NCBI GenBank assembly: GCA_025349905.2
Contig: MU624690.1
Location: forward strand, 1 to 31,332
DNA: 31,332 nt
Origin: Blastocladiella britannica
Lineage: Eukaryota; Blastocladiomycota; Blastocladiomycetes; Blastocladiales; Blastocladiaceae
Reading direction: 5' to 3'
Below the pieces are notes generated by a model. That model did not search any database and was not told the origin of the DNA. It worked only from the letters and a program-made list of their open reading frames with translations. The translations under genes were made by a program, and so were the position numbers. Every line of letters begins with the position of its first letter. Within the stretch, counting starts at the first letter, position 1. Positions 18,593 through 29,269 of this stretch are shown here, piece after piece.

Positions 18593-20859
18593 ATGCCGCA
18601 CTCGGAGCACCTCCACCGCCGTCGTGGTCGCCGGGCTCACTCGCCGCTCCGTCAGTACCGCCACCACAAGCGTCACCCTAAGCACCACCGTACCGCCACC
18701 CTGCTCTTATTCCTTCTGGCCTTGGTCCTCGCCTCGGTGGCATCGCCCCACGGCATCCCGATGTCGGTCCCCATCATCACTGGCGGCACAGAACAACAAC
18801 AGCACCCGCACCATCCCCATGTATCGTCCAACCACCGCCTCCCACGCCCGCGCTCGTTCCCAGACACGCCCGCCCACGGATGCATGCTCCCCGCCCCGCA
18901 CATGTTGCCATCCGAATCATCGTCAACTTCCCCACAATCACTCCTGGCCCGCCTCGGACGGCGGTTGCCAGGCCACCAGAACGCGTTCCACTTGAGCGGC
19001 GGCGACAGCGGTGCGGGAGATGCTGCGCCGGAGCCCGTGCACTCGCAGTTCCGAGTCCCCAACTGGTCCGCGTCGTCGCCTCCTCTGCGCGGTAGCGATG
19101 CCACCAGCCAGTCGAATGACGAGAATACATGGTCGGCGTCCGCGGCTGCGGGAGCGTCGGGGGATGCGTTTGTAGTGGATTTCGAGTGCGTTCGCCCACC
19201 CAACTCGGACCCAACCTACTGTGCGCGGGTACAGCGAGCGATCTCGCGGTCGTGTGCGCGGGTAGCGTCCGAAATCAAGTTCAAGGTGCCCGTACGCGTG
19301 GCCGCGGTACTGTTCTTGCCGTGCGACTCGCCGCGGCCTTCGGCCAGTTGTCCCGAATCACACGTGCTCGGGTCCGGCGCGGCCCTCCAGTCGTGGCCGG
19401 TGCGGCACCTCGACGACAAGCAAGTGTACATGTACCCGAGCGCGCTGGTCAAGCAGCTGGACTTGCACCCCGCCCAAGACACCGAAGGCCAGACGGTGCG
19501 GTGGCCCGAGTTTGATGTACTGGTGCGGTTCAATTCGCTGGTCGAATTCTGGTTCGGCGACAGCGACAATAACGGCGAGAAGCGTGACCTGGCGGCGTCC
19601 GAGCGCGACTTTGAGTACGCGTTCACGCACGAGTTGCTGCACGGGCTCGGGTTTGGCGAGGACTTGCTGATGCGCCAGGTCCCCGACCCCCGCGGCGCAT
19701 TGCTCGCTCCGAGCTGGGAATCGACGCCGCCAAGCGTGGTCCCGGCGCCCATGGAGTTTTCGGTCCCCTGGAGCATTTACAGCGCCGAAACGGCGTTTTT
19801 CCGGTTTGCGAGGCCATCGATTTGGAATCGGTATCTTTTTTTTCTCCCATTTCCGTCCAAGAAGGAAATTGACACCGCTACTACAGATTCACATTCGTGA
19901 ACGGCAGCAACCCCCTCCCCGCAGCCGCCGCGCGCTTGAACGACCTCGTGGACTCCCGCATCGCCTCGGGCCTCCTTCTTCCGATCCCACCCCACTCCCC
20001 CCACGCGCCCGCGATTCCCGAACTGACAGTCCCCGACCCCCGCTCCCGCGACCCCGCCGCCACCATCACCGCGACCGACCCCGTGTACCGTCCGCGGGAC
20101 GTGTTCCGGTCTTTGTTGTCGGGAGGCGACTCGGTGGAGCGCGCGGCGCGCGAGGTGATGGGCCAGCTGTATGCGGCCGGAACGGGCGGCGGCGGGTCCG
20201 GGGTCGTGTTTGATGCGTCCGCGTGGCCACCACCGTCACCGCCTCCACTGGCCGGTTCAGCACAGGCACCGATGCGCAAAACCCCACTGGTCCTGGAAAC
20301 GTCGATTTTGCCGTTTGCGCCTGGGTCGTCGCTGGCGCACGTGCACGTTCCGGCCGCCCAAAGCGTTCTTGGTGGAGCCGAAAAGACCGTGGACCAGGAC
20401 TTCTTGATGGGCTGGCACTCGCCCGCGGGCGTGTCGCTGGACACTATGGCGTCTCGGGCGGGCATCACCGCGTCAGGGATCGGGCCCGGAATCGTGCGCG
20501 CGTTGCGCGCGCTCGGGTACACGCCCGCGCGGGTGGGCGCGTGGACGTCGCGGCGGGACGTGGCTGAAATGGTCGAGTCCAGTGCCCCTAGTCCTCCACC
20601 TGCTGCTCCGCGTCGCCCGCGTACTGACGCGCGGAATCGGCCGCCACGGACGGGCGTACGGGCCGAACACCATGATGGCGACGGCGACGCGGTGACCGCT
20701 TGGCGGTTGGTCGGCGGCGAGGGCGACCGGACGGTTTGGCAGGCGGTCGGGGCCGTTGGGTTGCTGGCGGTCGCGGTGTCGGTCGCGCAGTGGATTCGGG
20801 CGGCACAGCGGGCTAAGGCGGGCGGAGCACGGCGCGTGCCGTTGATGTCGGCGGCGTGA
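18593..20859 (+). CDS. Membrane-anchored HExxH zinc metalloprotease-like protein (736 aa, two exons)
   Basis: Exons 18593-19830 and 19887-20859 are joined across a 56-nt phase 2 intron (GTATCT..CTACAG; CG + A = Arg). Residues 34-51 (ATLLLFLLALVLASVASP) are a signal peptide or signal anchor after a His/Arg-rich cytosolic start. A disordered His/Pro/Ser stretch precedes the catalytic region: VVDFECV, YCARVQRAI, VRVAAVLFLPC, the paired-Cys segment and YPSALVKQLD. The zinc motif is HELLHGLGFGED at 346-357 (H346, E347, H350). In metzincins the third ligand would fall at 356, which is Glu here, with Asp at 357. A hydrophobic segment near 697-716 (GAVGLLAVAVSVAQWI) could anchor the C-terminus. Proteins with this HELxHGLGF block occur across fungi without known substrate. 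Secretory-pathway or cell-surface location is inferred. Confidence 0.75.
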
Positions 20860-21034
20860 GCGCGTTGATTTTATCCCCCCTCCTCTCTTTTTTTGAGCAA
20901 TCCATTTTTCTTTATCGGATCTTTTATGTGGAATGGTGAAGACGCTCGAGCGCGCGAGCTTCCCCGGCTTCGGCACCACATAGACACCTTCAGAGTCAAA
21001 AACAGCTAGCATTCCGGTTTCCCAACAAAATGGA

Positions 21035-22695
21035 TCAGCACAGCGTGATCGGGTGGTACACGGCCGCGCAGGCCGCATCGTGCACCGCCACGGAGCCGTG
21101 AGCATCGACTGTCGTGGTCACCTCAACCACGTTATGATACGCTGCCGACGACGACGTGTCGACCGATGCATGGAACGCGTCATACCCACCCACCACGGTA
21201 ACGTGGCCGCTGGTCTCGGCGCCGCCGCCAAAGTGAGTGGACCCGCCGCCAAAGTGCTCATAGCCTTGGAACCCGTTGTGGCAGTCGCTCTGATGGTGCT
21301 GCGGTCCGCTCGGGTAGCCACCGCCGGCCTCGTGGTGCGCCGAACTGCCGCCGTACCAGCCGCCATCGTGCTGGCCGTGGCTGCCACCGTACCCGCCGTG
21401 CGAGCTGCCGCCCTCATGCTGGTTGTGGCTGCCGTAGCTGCCGTGCTCGGACCTGCCCTGGTGCGATCCGCCATCATGCTGGCCGTGGCCACCGTAACCA
21501 CCGTGTGAGCCGGCGTGCGATCCGCCATGTTGAGAGCCGCCGTGGCCACTGTCATGCTGACCGTGGGAACTGTAACCACCGTGGGAACCGCCGTGCTCGG
21601 ATCTTTCGTGGTGCGAGCCACTGTGGCCGTCATCGTGCTGCCCATGGGAACCGTGCGACGAACCGCCATTGTGCGAACCACCCTCACGGTGACCTTCGTA
21701 GCCGCCGTCATGCTGACCGTGACCGCCGTTGTGGTGGGACCCGCCGTGGTGGGATCCGCTGTGCCCACCATCGTGCTGGCCGTGGCCTCCACCGTGGGAG
21801 CCCCCGTGGTGCGAGGATCCATCGTGCTGACCGCGGCCGCCACTGTGCCCACCATCATGTTGGCCGTGGCCGCTTGAGCCACTGTGGTGCGAGCCGTGGG
21901 ACCCACCGTGTGATCCACCGTGGTGAGAGCCTCCGTGCAAGCCACCGTCGTGCTGGCCGTGGCCGCCGCTATGAGAGCCACCGTGGTGGGAGCCGCTGTG
22001 CGATCCGCCGTCGTGCTGGCTGTGGCCATTGTACGGCGAACCGCCATGGTGAGAGCTACCCTGGTGCGAGCCGCTGTGCGAGCCACTGTGGCCGCCGTGC
22101 GAGCCGCTGTCGTGCTGGCCGTGGCCGCCGTACCCGCCGTGCTCGGAGCCACCGTGCGAACCGTTGTGCGACCCGCTGTGACCGCCGTCATGCTGGCCCT
22201 GACCGCCGTGCTGGGAGCTACCGCCGTGGGACCCTCCGTCGTGCTGACCGTGACCGCCGTGCGACGAACCATCGCCGTGCTGGGTACCGCCATGTTGCGA
22301 GCCACTGTCACAGGCGCCGTCGTGCTGCTGCTGGGAGCCACCGCCGTTCCCGTGGTGGGCCGATCCTCCATCATGTTGAGCGCTGCCGCCGCCGCCACCG
22401 TGCTGCGAGCTGCTACTACCGCCCTCATGCTGCGAACCGGCGCTGCCGCACCCGCCGTCCTGCGACGCGTGACCACTGCTGCTGACGCCCTCGTGGTGCT
22501 GGGACGACCCAGAGTCCTTGCCGGCATGACTGCTCGAGTGACTGCCACCGCTGAAACGATGAACGAATTGGAGATCAGGTCATTTGTTGATTGCTGACTC
22601 CACAAAAATAAAAAAGAAGGGTCTCACAACAAAACGTACTGTTCCTGGTGCGGCGACGGGGGAGGAGCGCAGGTGGAGGTGGTCGAGCAAGTCAT
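21035..22695 (-). CDS. Gly/His/Ser-rich repeat protein (QHDGG repeats, 523 aa, two exons)
   Basis: Exon 1 (22695-22640) is joined to exon 2 (22550-21035) across an 89-nt intron with donor GTACGT and acceptor GTTTCAG. The phase 2 join makes His (CA + C) and enters the His/Gly frame exactly, so the protein starts MTCSTTSTCAPPPSPHQEHG. ATG 22695 is the first after a TATA box at 22804-22809. Most of the protein is an array of GGHGQHDGG-type units with spacers of GS, SH and HGGS; about 16 copies of [GSN]QH[DE][GSD] can be counted. The last 90 residues are not repeats (QSDCHNGFQGYEHFGG, HVTVVGGYDAFHASVD, VVEVTTTVDAHGSVAVHD). There is no signal peptide or membrane segment. His-rich arrays bind zinc, copper or nickel in other proteins; a metal-binding or condensate-forming role is an inference. 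Confidence 0.75.
21330..22490 (-). repeat. Imperfect tandem array coding QHDGG units
   Basis: The DNA repeats GGC/CAC/GAC/AGC-rich units of variable length (mostly 30-50 nt) centred on a CAGCAYGACGGYGG core (GCCGTCRTGCTG on the plus strand). Unit lengths differ, which suggests growth by replication slippage and unequal exchange. Because of the codon periodicity all six frames are open for long distances here. Confidence 0.85.
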
Positions 22696-22803
22696 TCTTT
22701 TTTTTTTCTTTTTTCTTGAATACTATCCAGAGGTACGAGGCCAGCTCGATCGGATGTGTGAAAAGGCAGGCAAAATGGAAAATGAGAAGGGATAGGCGGC
22801 GAC

Positions 22804-22809
22804 TTTATA
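22804..22809 (-). promoter_or_regulatory. TATA box of the QHDGG repeat gene
   Basis: Read on the minus strand it is CCCGTATAAAGTCGCCGCC, 109 nt before ATG 22695, with no other ATG between. It shares GTATAAAG and the following G/C-rich block with the promoter at 253. Confidence 0.6.
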
Positions 22810-22991
22810 CGGGCCGTCGGTCCCTTCCATACCTCCGCTGCGAAAGGCAATTGCGTTTGATCGGCCAAGTACATGTGCGTTAGTGTATGGGCCCGGGCAT
22901 TAAAATAGCCATTCTGACATGAAACTGACAAGTCCCAAGTGGTCCAAACCGCGATTGGCTACTGTGGATGGACAAGCGCAATTAAAATTCA

Positions 22992-24738
22992 TTAATACTG
23001 GCACTCCCCAAACATGCGCGGCACGGGCACCACGTCGCGGACGCTACTGACGCCCGCCAAGTACCGCACCAGCCGGTCCAACCCCAACCCAAACCCGCCG
23101 TGCGGGCCACACCCGTACCGGCGCAAGTCCAAGTACCACGCGTATGAGGCGGGATCCATCCCACGCGCAACCATTTCGGCCTCAAGCACGTCGGCCCGGT
23201 GCTCACGCAACGACCCGCCCGCCAGCTCGCCCGCGCCGCCTGGTGCTAGCAAGTCAAAGCACTGGACCGTGGCTTGATCAGCATCAGCACCGCCGCTGGG
23301 GAGCATGTAGAACGGCTTGATGGATTTCGGGTAGTCGACGACAAACACGGGTCGGCCCAGATCGTCAGCCAAGTAATGCTCGTGCTCGGCCTGCAGCGAC
23401 ATGCCCCACTGGACAGGTACGGTAAACTTGGCGGCGCGGGCCCGGCCGGAGAGAAACGCGACTGCTTCCGTGTACGGCACGACTGCGGGCGGTGGGGTAC
23501 CGGAAGCCAGTGACTCGACGCGAGCGGTAGCCGCGCTCACTGCCTCGGCGACCGTCAGTTGTTGTTGCACCACCGTACCTTTCCGCGGCTGTACAGGTTG
23601 GGCATGCATGATACGCGCAATGCACTCGACGTCACGCGGGTCCACGGCGGCGGCCGCGGCCGCAACCATGCCCGCGGTGACGCCCATGACATCGTCGAGC
23701 GACCGCGTCCATGCGATTTCGGCCTCGACCATAGCAAACTCGCTCAGGTGCCGCGACGACACCGACTGCTCGGCCCGGAACGCCGGGGACACCGTGTACA
23801 CGCGCGGGTGTGCGGCGGCAAACATTTCCAGGTGCAGCTGCCCGCTGACGGTCAGCGACACGGCGGCGGTTGGGTCGCCGGTTTTGAAATACTCGGCGGC
23901 GGTGACCTCCTTGGGTGCCGATGTCGATGACGATGACGAGGAAGAGGGAGGCGGGTGTACGGTGAATGTCTCGCCGGCACCCTCGCAGTCGGACGCGGTC
24001 AGGATCGGCGTGTGCACGTGCAAGAAGCCGGCGTCGCGCATGTGCGCGTGGATCGCGTGGTCGACGGCGGCGCGGACTCGCAGCGTCGCGGCGTACAGCG
24101 CTGACCGCGGGCGCAGGTTCAGGTGCGTGCGCAAGAAATCGATTCCGTGCCGTTTCTTTTGGAGCGGGTAGGACTATACCAGTGTGCATGTGAGTGGAAT
24201 GAAGGAAAACGGATACGAAAAGGACCATATTACCGATTCACACGCGCCAAGAACCTCCACGCCGGATGGCACAGCGTGCACCTCGATCGCCTGCTTGAGC
24301 CCCGGCGGCGACGCGACCAGGGTTCCCGAGACGCGTACAGCGGTCCCCGTTGCCAATCTTTGTTATACAAGTCAGCGCTTGGAACGCCACCCAAAGGCAA
24401 GAAGCGATTACCTACCCAGAGACGGCGCCGTCCACGACCACCTGCACGCCGTCAACATTAGTTCCATCGGCGAGGTGCACAAATGCCAGGCCCTTTTGAC
24501 CACGCGCAGAGCGCACCCACCCGTGCACCGTGACGGGAGTGCCGACAGGCATCGACTCGAGCACATTCGCGAGGGTCGGGGGCAGTGATGTCCGGGCCGA
24601 GGTGGCGGCTAGTGAGTGAGGGACCAGACTAGTGGGATGACCACGAGCACTTGTACCGGGTGGTGCTACAGCACTGGAGAGACCACGGACACGCGTCATT
24701 AACGGTGCCGATACGGCGGCGACGCGTCGGACCATCAT
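22992..24738 (-). CDS. SLM5: Asparaginyl-tRNA synthetase, mitochondrial (542 aa, three exons)
   Basis: Exons run 24738-24416, 24357-24234 and 24173-22992, with introns of 58 nt (GTAGGT..CAAAG) and 60 nt (GTAATA..TATAG). Joins: ...DGAVSG|LATGTAVRVSG and ...VLGACES|SYPLQKKRH. The Arg/Ser/Ala N-terminus without acidic residues (MMVRRVAAVSAPLMTRVRGL) fits a mitochondrial targeting peptide. The OB-fold anticodon-binding domain follows (VTVHGWVRSARGQKGLAFVHL). The class II core has motif 1 (HIHAHMRDAGFLHVHTPIL region), the family block TVSGQLHLEMFA, motif 2 (FRAEQSVSSRHLSEFAMVEAE) and motif 3 (GFGLGLDRLVRYLAG). The enzyme charges tRNA-Asn for mitochondrial translation. A Ser-rich insert (about residue 210-230) precedes EVTAAEYF. 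The start is the first ATG of the targeting peptide; an in-frame extension to 24846 lacks such character. Confidence 0.9.
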
Positions 24739-25008
24739 TTTCAAGAATTTATGTGGATTATGTGCGGTATTTGAGTTAAGAGAAAACTTGACATCAAGAG
24801 GGGTTCGCTGCCAGCTTCCGCTGGCCGAGCACTGCCAAACGGACACTCCAGCACTGATACCTTCAGCTGCGGCCAGAGCGTGTAAATGTCCAGGATCAGA
24901 GCAATACCTTCAAACGCGAGTTCAAATTCCCAACCTCAAATATTTGGGTGTGTCCGCTGCTCTTTGATCCCAAAGCAAAAGTATCTCGAACTTAACGTGT
25001 CACACAAA
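24739..25008. promoter_or_regulatory. Divergent upstream region of AsnRS and the LRR kinase
   Basis: The 270-nt gap between two divergent starts must hold both promoters. I see no clear TATA box; short A/T-rich stretches lie near 24760-24790. No other gene is visible in it. Confidence 0.4.
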
Positions 25009-28000
25009 ATGATCTCGAATGGTTCCGACGAGCAGCCAATGACCGCCATCGAGGCCCGCCTGAAAGACCTCTTCTCCGCCGCCTCGGACCCCAACTTGTC
25101 GAGCGCGACGGCCCAGCTTGATACTGTCATTGAGCATGCCCACTCCATTTTCAATAGGCTGAGCATGATGACGCCCGACACCACCCTGGCCCAAAGGCTC
25201 CTGGGCACGCTCCAGTCCCTCACGCTCTCGGTCCTTGCAATTCCGCCGGGACCGTTCAAGCAAATGTACTTGAGGTACGGCGAGGTCTCCACCAAGCTCA
25301 CGGCCGCCGCCATCGCTCTGGAGGAGCTGGAGACGGATCTGGCAAACCAGAGATATTCCCTCGTCTACCCGCCATCTGATGGTTCTGATGCAGCTGCGGA
25401 CTTGCACCAAGACTGGGTGCACGCAGACCGACGCCAGGCTGGATCGCCGTATGGGAGCCAGTTCCACGGCCCGGTCTTTAACCCGAGCGACGAGCCCGTT
25501 CCCATGGCTGCGCTGGAATATCCTGTGGACAACCTTGATCAACCAGACGCCCGACAGGATGCACGCGTGCAGGCCGCCGTTGTGCTGAACGCACCAGCCG
25601 ACAGTGAGCAGCTCGATCGCGATCTGGCCCGCCTCGCCGTCGCCGCACATGCTTTCCAAGCGACCGACGTGGTGCTCGGCAAGGGCGGGTTTGGCGAGGT
25701 CGTGCAGGCAGAGTGGGTCTCGACCGGCACCCAAGTCGCCATCAAGCGGCTGCTCCCGCTCGAAAGGCGGCTCAAGCAGAACCAGTCCGTCCTCGACATG
25801 GTTGCCAAGGAAGCGCTAGTGTGGAGCAATTTACAGCACCCGCACGTTCTCCCTTTACATGGCGTGTGCCTGACCAGCGACGTGCCATTCCTGGTCATGC
25901 CACTCATGGCTGGCGGCGACCTCACCCGCTACGCGCCGGGCCGGCCTGATCAACACCTGCGCCTGCTGCACGAGGCCGCCCAGGGCATGGCGTACCTGCA
26001 CAGCAAGCACATATTCCACGGCGATCTCAAGGGCAACAACATTCTGGTGGACGAGTCCGGGCGCGCGCAAGTGTGCGATTTCGGCCAGTCGCGCGTGCTC
26101 GAGGCGGCCAGCCGCGCGTCCACCTTCAAGAGCGGGTCGGTCGGCAATGTGCGCTGGATCGCCCCCGAACGGTACAAGCTCAAGGCCGTGTACCAACTCG
26201 AGCCGGACGTGTTTGCTTACGCCATGGTCATGTACGAGGTGATTTCTGGTGCAGTGCCGTTCTGCGATGTGATGGACTTGGCGGTGATTGTTGGTTGCGT
26301 CCTGGCTGGCGAGCGCCCGTCCATGCCCTCTGTCAACGCGCCTGCATACCTGCCATTGTTGTGGCCGCTGATTGAGCAGTGCTGGGCCCACGACTGGACC
26401 ACTCGGCCCACTTTTGTGGAGATTGTCACCTGCCTCGCCCACTTGTGTGAAACCCCCAATATGACAGTGCTGTTGGCAACCGCGACTGCTGTTGAGCCAC
26501 CTGGTCACCCGATCGTTGAGGCGGCCAACCCGAATTCGGTATGCTCTAACTCGTTATTTTTTTTGTTGCTTTTGTTGTCCCATGTTGATCAATGGATTCG
26601 CTGAAAAAAAAAAAAAAAAAAAAAAAAACAAGGATGCAATGCAACCCACTGATGCAATAGAATCACCTCTGAATGGAGCCAACATCGACATTTTCCATGT
26701 GCGTACAGTTGTCTTGTCCAGTTAAAATTGAATTTTTGACCTTTCTATAATTTAGGGCATGACAGCACCAGAGTTTGCCAGCGATTTCGACGTCTGGGGT
26801 CGGCGCATTGGACCTGTGAACAGGACCCGGGTTGCCGGTGATTGCGATATTTGGAGCCAGCGTCTTGGTCTGGCAAATGGGACGCGGACTGCCCTAAAAA
26901 TCGACTGGAAACCGATTGGGCCTGCTGGCCTTGACGTTCTGCAGCGCGCACTGGCTCAACCTCAACAGCAACTGACCATGCTCTTGCTCCGAGCAAACAG
27001 CCTGGGTCCAAGTGGTGCAGAGCTGCTCGCACAATGCCTCCCACTGTCACTGACCGTGTTGGGTCTTTCCATGAACCAGATTGGCAATCGTGGTGCCATT
27101 GCACTGGCTGCCAAGCTGCCACCTTCACTGACTTGGCTCTCCCTCTCTGACAATACGATTGGAGATTCCGGTGCAGCCGCGATTGCCTCACAGCTGCCAC
27201 CGTTGCTAACTGGACTGGCTTTGAATGACAACCTGATTGGCGACCCTGGCATGGTTGCGATTGCCAAAATGCTACCACCCTCCCTGACCGAGCTCAGCAT
27301 GGACAACAACATGATTGGCGATGCTGCCGCTGCTGCACTTGCTGCTAAACTGCCACAGTCATTGACCAAGCTCCTCCTCGACAACAATCTGATTGGTGAT
27401 ACTGGTGCCGCTGCCCTTGGAACCAACCTGCCGACATTGCTGACGATCCTGGTCCTCTCCAACAACGAGATTGGTGATGCTGGTGCTCGAGCAATTGCTC
27501 CCATGCTGCCAGCATCACTGACTGAGCTCATTCTCAACAACAATCCGATTGGTGATGCTGGTGCTGCTGCAATTGCTGCCAACCTACCACCGAAGCTGAA
27601 ACGACTATATCTTAGTGCCTACCCGAGTATTGGTGGTGCCAGTGCCGAATTTTTGTTGCCACTGTCGCTGACAATGCTAAACCTCTCCAACTGCAAGTTT
27701 GGTGATTTGGAGGCTGCTGCACTTGCTCTCATGCTACCGTCCCTGACCGAGCTCTGCCTGAATAACAACGCGATTGGTGACACTGGTGCCGTTTCAATTG
27801 CAGCCTGGCTACCACCAACCCTGAAAAAACTGGCCCTATCCAACAACGAGATCGGCGATGCTGGTGCTGTTGCCATTGCCAACATGCTCCCTCTGACATT
27901 GACAGTGCTGGTCCTCTCCAACAACCAGATTGGTAATCGTGGTGCCATCGCAATTGCTGACCATATGCCACCATCCCTGGAAAAACTGGGTCTCTCCAAT

Positions 28001-28456
28001 GACAAGTTTGCTGATTCGGTTTCGATCAAGCTGCCACCATCCATGGATGAGATCTGCCTCGGTGACTACCCGATTAGTGACCCTGGTGCCATCGCGATCG
28101 CTTCCAGGCTGCCAGCATCACTCACATCGTTGGACCTCTCAGGCAACCAGATTGGTGATGCTGGTGCTGCTGCGATTGCTGCCAAACTGCCACAGAAGCT
28201 GATCAACCTCTGCCTCCACACAAACCGGATTGGTGATTCCGGTGCCTCAGCGATTGCTGCCCAGTTGCCAAGGGCACTGACCATGCTGAACCTCTCCAAC
28301 AACCGGATTGGCGATTCGAGCGCCTATGTGATTGCGGCCAAGTTGCCACCAGCGCTGACATCTCTCAACCTCGCCAACAACGAGATTGGATATTATACTG
28401 GGGATGCAGTGATCCGACAAATGTGGGCCTCTCGTGGTGATGATCTTATTTTGTAA
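25009..28456 (+). CDS. TKL-type protein kinase fused to C-terminal leucine-rich repeats (1098 aa, three exons)
   Basis: I join exons 25009-26538, 26633-26698 and 26756-28456 (introns of 94 and 57 nt; GTATGC..ACAAG and GTGCGT..TTTAG; both phase 0; exon 2 is 22 codons). Residues about 10-110 form a helical region (EARLKDLFSAASD, AQRLLGTLQSLTLSVL, TAAAIALEELETDL) without a named family. The kinase domain spans about 220-480: GKGGFG (224-229), VAIK (Lys246), HGDLKGNN (Asp339), DFG (357-359), APE (385-387). All catalytic residues are present, so it should be active, but Gly replaces Arg of HRD (a non-RD kinase). From about residue 602 come some 19 LRRs of 26 residues (LTxLxLSNNxIGDAGAxAIAxxLPxS). 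No signal peptide or membrane span is seen, so it is probably an intracellular sensor or scaffolded signalling kinase. ATG 25009 (acaaaATGA) is chosen because upstream codons lack domain character. Confidence 0.85.
26604..26628 (+). repeat. Run of 25 A just before an intron acceptor
   Basis: The run fills the 3' end of the kinase gene's first intron, with acceptor ACAAG four bases later, where a pyrimidine tract would be expected. A T-rich stretch (ATTTTTTTTGTTGC) lies farther upstream in the same intron. Confidence 0.9.
26963..28440 (+). repeat. 78-nt tandem repeats coding 26-residue LRRs
   Basis: About 19 units follow the frame (LTxLxLSxNxIGDxGAxAIAxxLP). Most are exactly 26 residues; units near 27600 (24), 27740 (25) and 27975 (22) are shortened. 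Usual ribonuclease-inhibitor-like LRRs have 28-29 residues. Neighbouring units share long blocks such as ATTGGTGATGCTGGTGC, so amplification is recent or still homogenised. Confidence 0.9.
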
Positions 28457-28649
28457 TTCGATTATATTTTTACATACTTCAATTGATCAATGCCGATGTA
28501 CTCCTGGAGGAGGTCCCAGTCGGTGCGCACTATGTGATCGCACTGTATTCTTTCTTTTGTTTTTCTTCTGATTTGGGCAGGGCCGAGTCAATTGGCCCCA
28601 AAAATACATCAGCTGCATTGGTAAAAAAAAAAAAAAAAAAAGATGTCAA

Positions 28650-29269
28650 CTGGATTGTGGGCTCGGCTCTGGAAGGCCTCTCGATGCTGGCAGCCAGTGG
28701 TCACCATACTTGATGCTGCACGATCTTTGATGCGGGATTTCTGAAACCTGTTCCATGGTTGCTGGTGCTCCCAGACCTGTGGTTTGCCAACGAGATGCTG
28801 CTGGTGCTGGGCAGCATTGCTGCCAGGGGTGGTGACTGTGTCTGAGACCTGGCATCAGCTCGGATTTTGGCACCTGTTATGAGCTTGCTGATGGCCAAGG
28901 ATATGGCCATTCATATTTGAGTGCTCGCAGCCTGGTTCCTCGCCAACATGACTGCTGCCAAGTGCCCAGCCACGATGGCTGCGTTCTACAAGGCTCAGCT
29001 GATCTGCACACTAATGACTGCTTTCACTCTGCTGGTATTGAATGACCAGTGCACTGGGGACGCATACCAAGCGATTCTCCACTTGCTTCAGTATGAACAT
29101 GCTGCTCATCCTGGTGAGGTACCACCGTTTTCCACATCCTTTTGGAAGATATATGACAAGGACACACAACTTTGGAAAAAGGTCTCAGAACTGCATGCTG
29201 GCAACAATGTGGATCTGGTGTCGATCCGCTCTGACATTCAACGATCCAGAATACATTTATATTTCTGAC
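28650..29269 (+). pseudogene. ARM-repeat (importin-alpha-like) pseudogene
   Basis: Reading the plus strand across stop codons gives GSALEGLSMLAASGHH, TIFDAGFLKPVPWLLVL, ANEMLLVLGSIAARGGDC, stop, DLASARILAPVMSLLMAKDMAIHI, stop, AAWFLANMTAAKCPA. The order matches importin alpha (ALTNIASG, VVDAGAVPxFVxLL, VxEQAxWALGNIAGD...CRD, LxxGxLxPLLxLL, LRNxTWTLSNLCRGK-P). The open frame continues to 29269 (ILHLLQYEHAAHPGEV) with weak ARM character. At least three in-frame stops and a 19-A run (28623-28641) rule out an intact gene. A cargo-adaptor origin is likely; another ARM protein is possible. The stretch from 28457 to 28649 may be older flank of the same copy. Confidence 0.55.

Noticed and set aside
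21118..22605. A 495-codon Ser/Thr/Ala-rich minus-strand frame, and long plus-strand frames, over the QHDGG array
   Set aside because: The repeat's codon periodicity keeps all frames open; the His/Gly frame has the start exon, splice sites and a non-repeat C-terminus, and the 495-codon frame begins without ATG.
28483..28713. A 76-codon plus-strand ORF with a Lys run
   Set aside because: The Lys run is coded by a 19-A tract and the rest has no start context or motif; it is treated as flank of the ARM-repeat relic.
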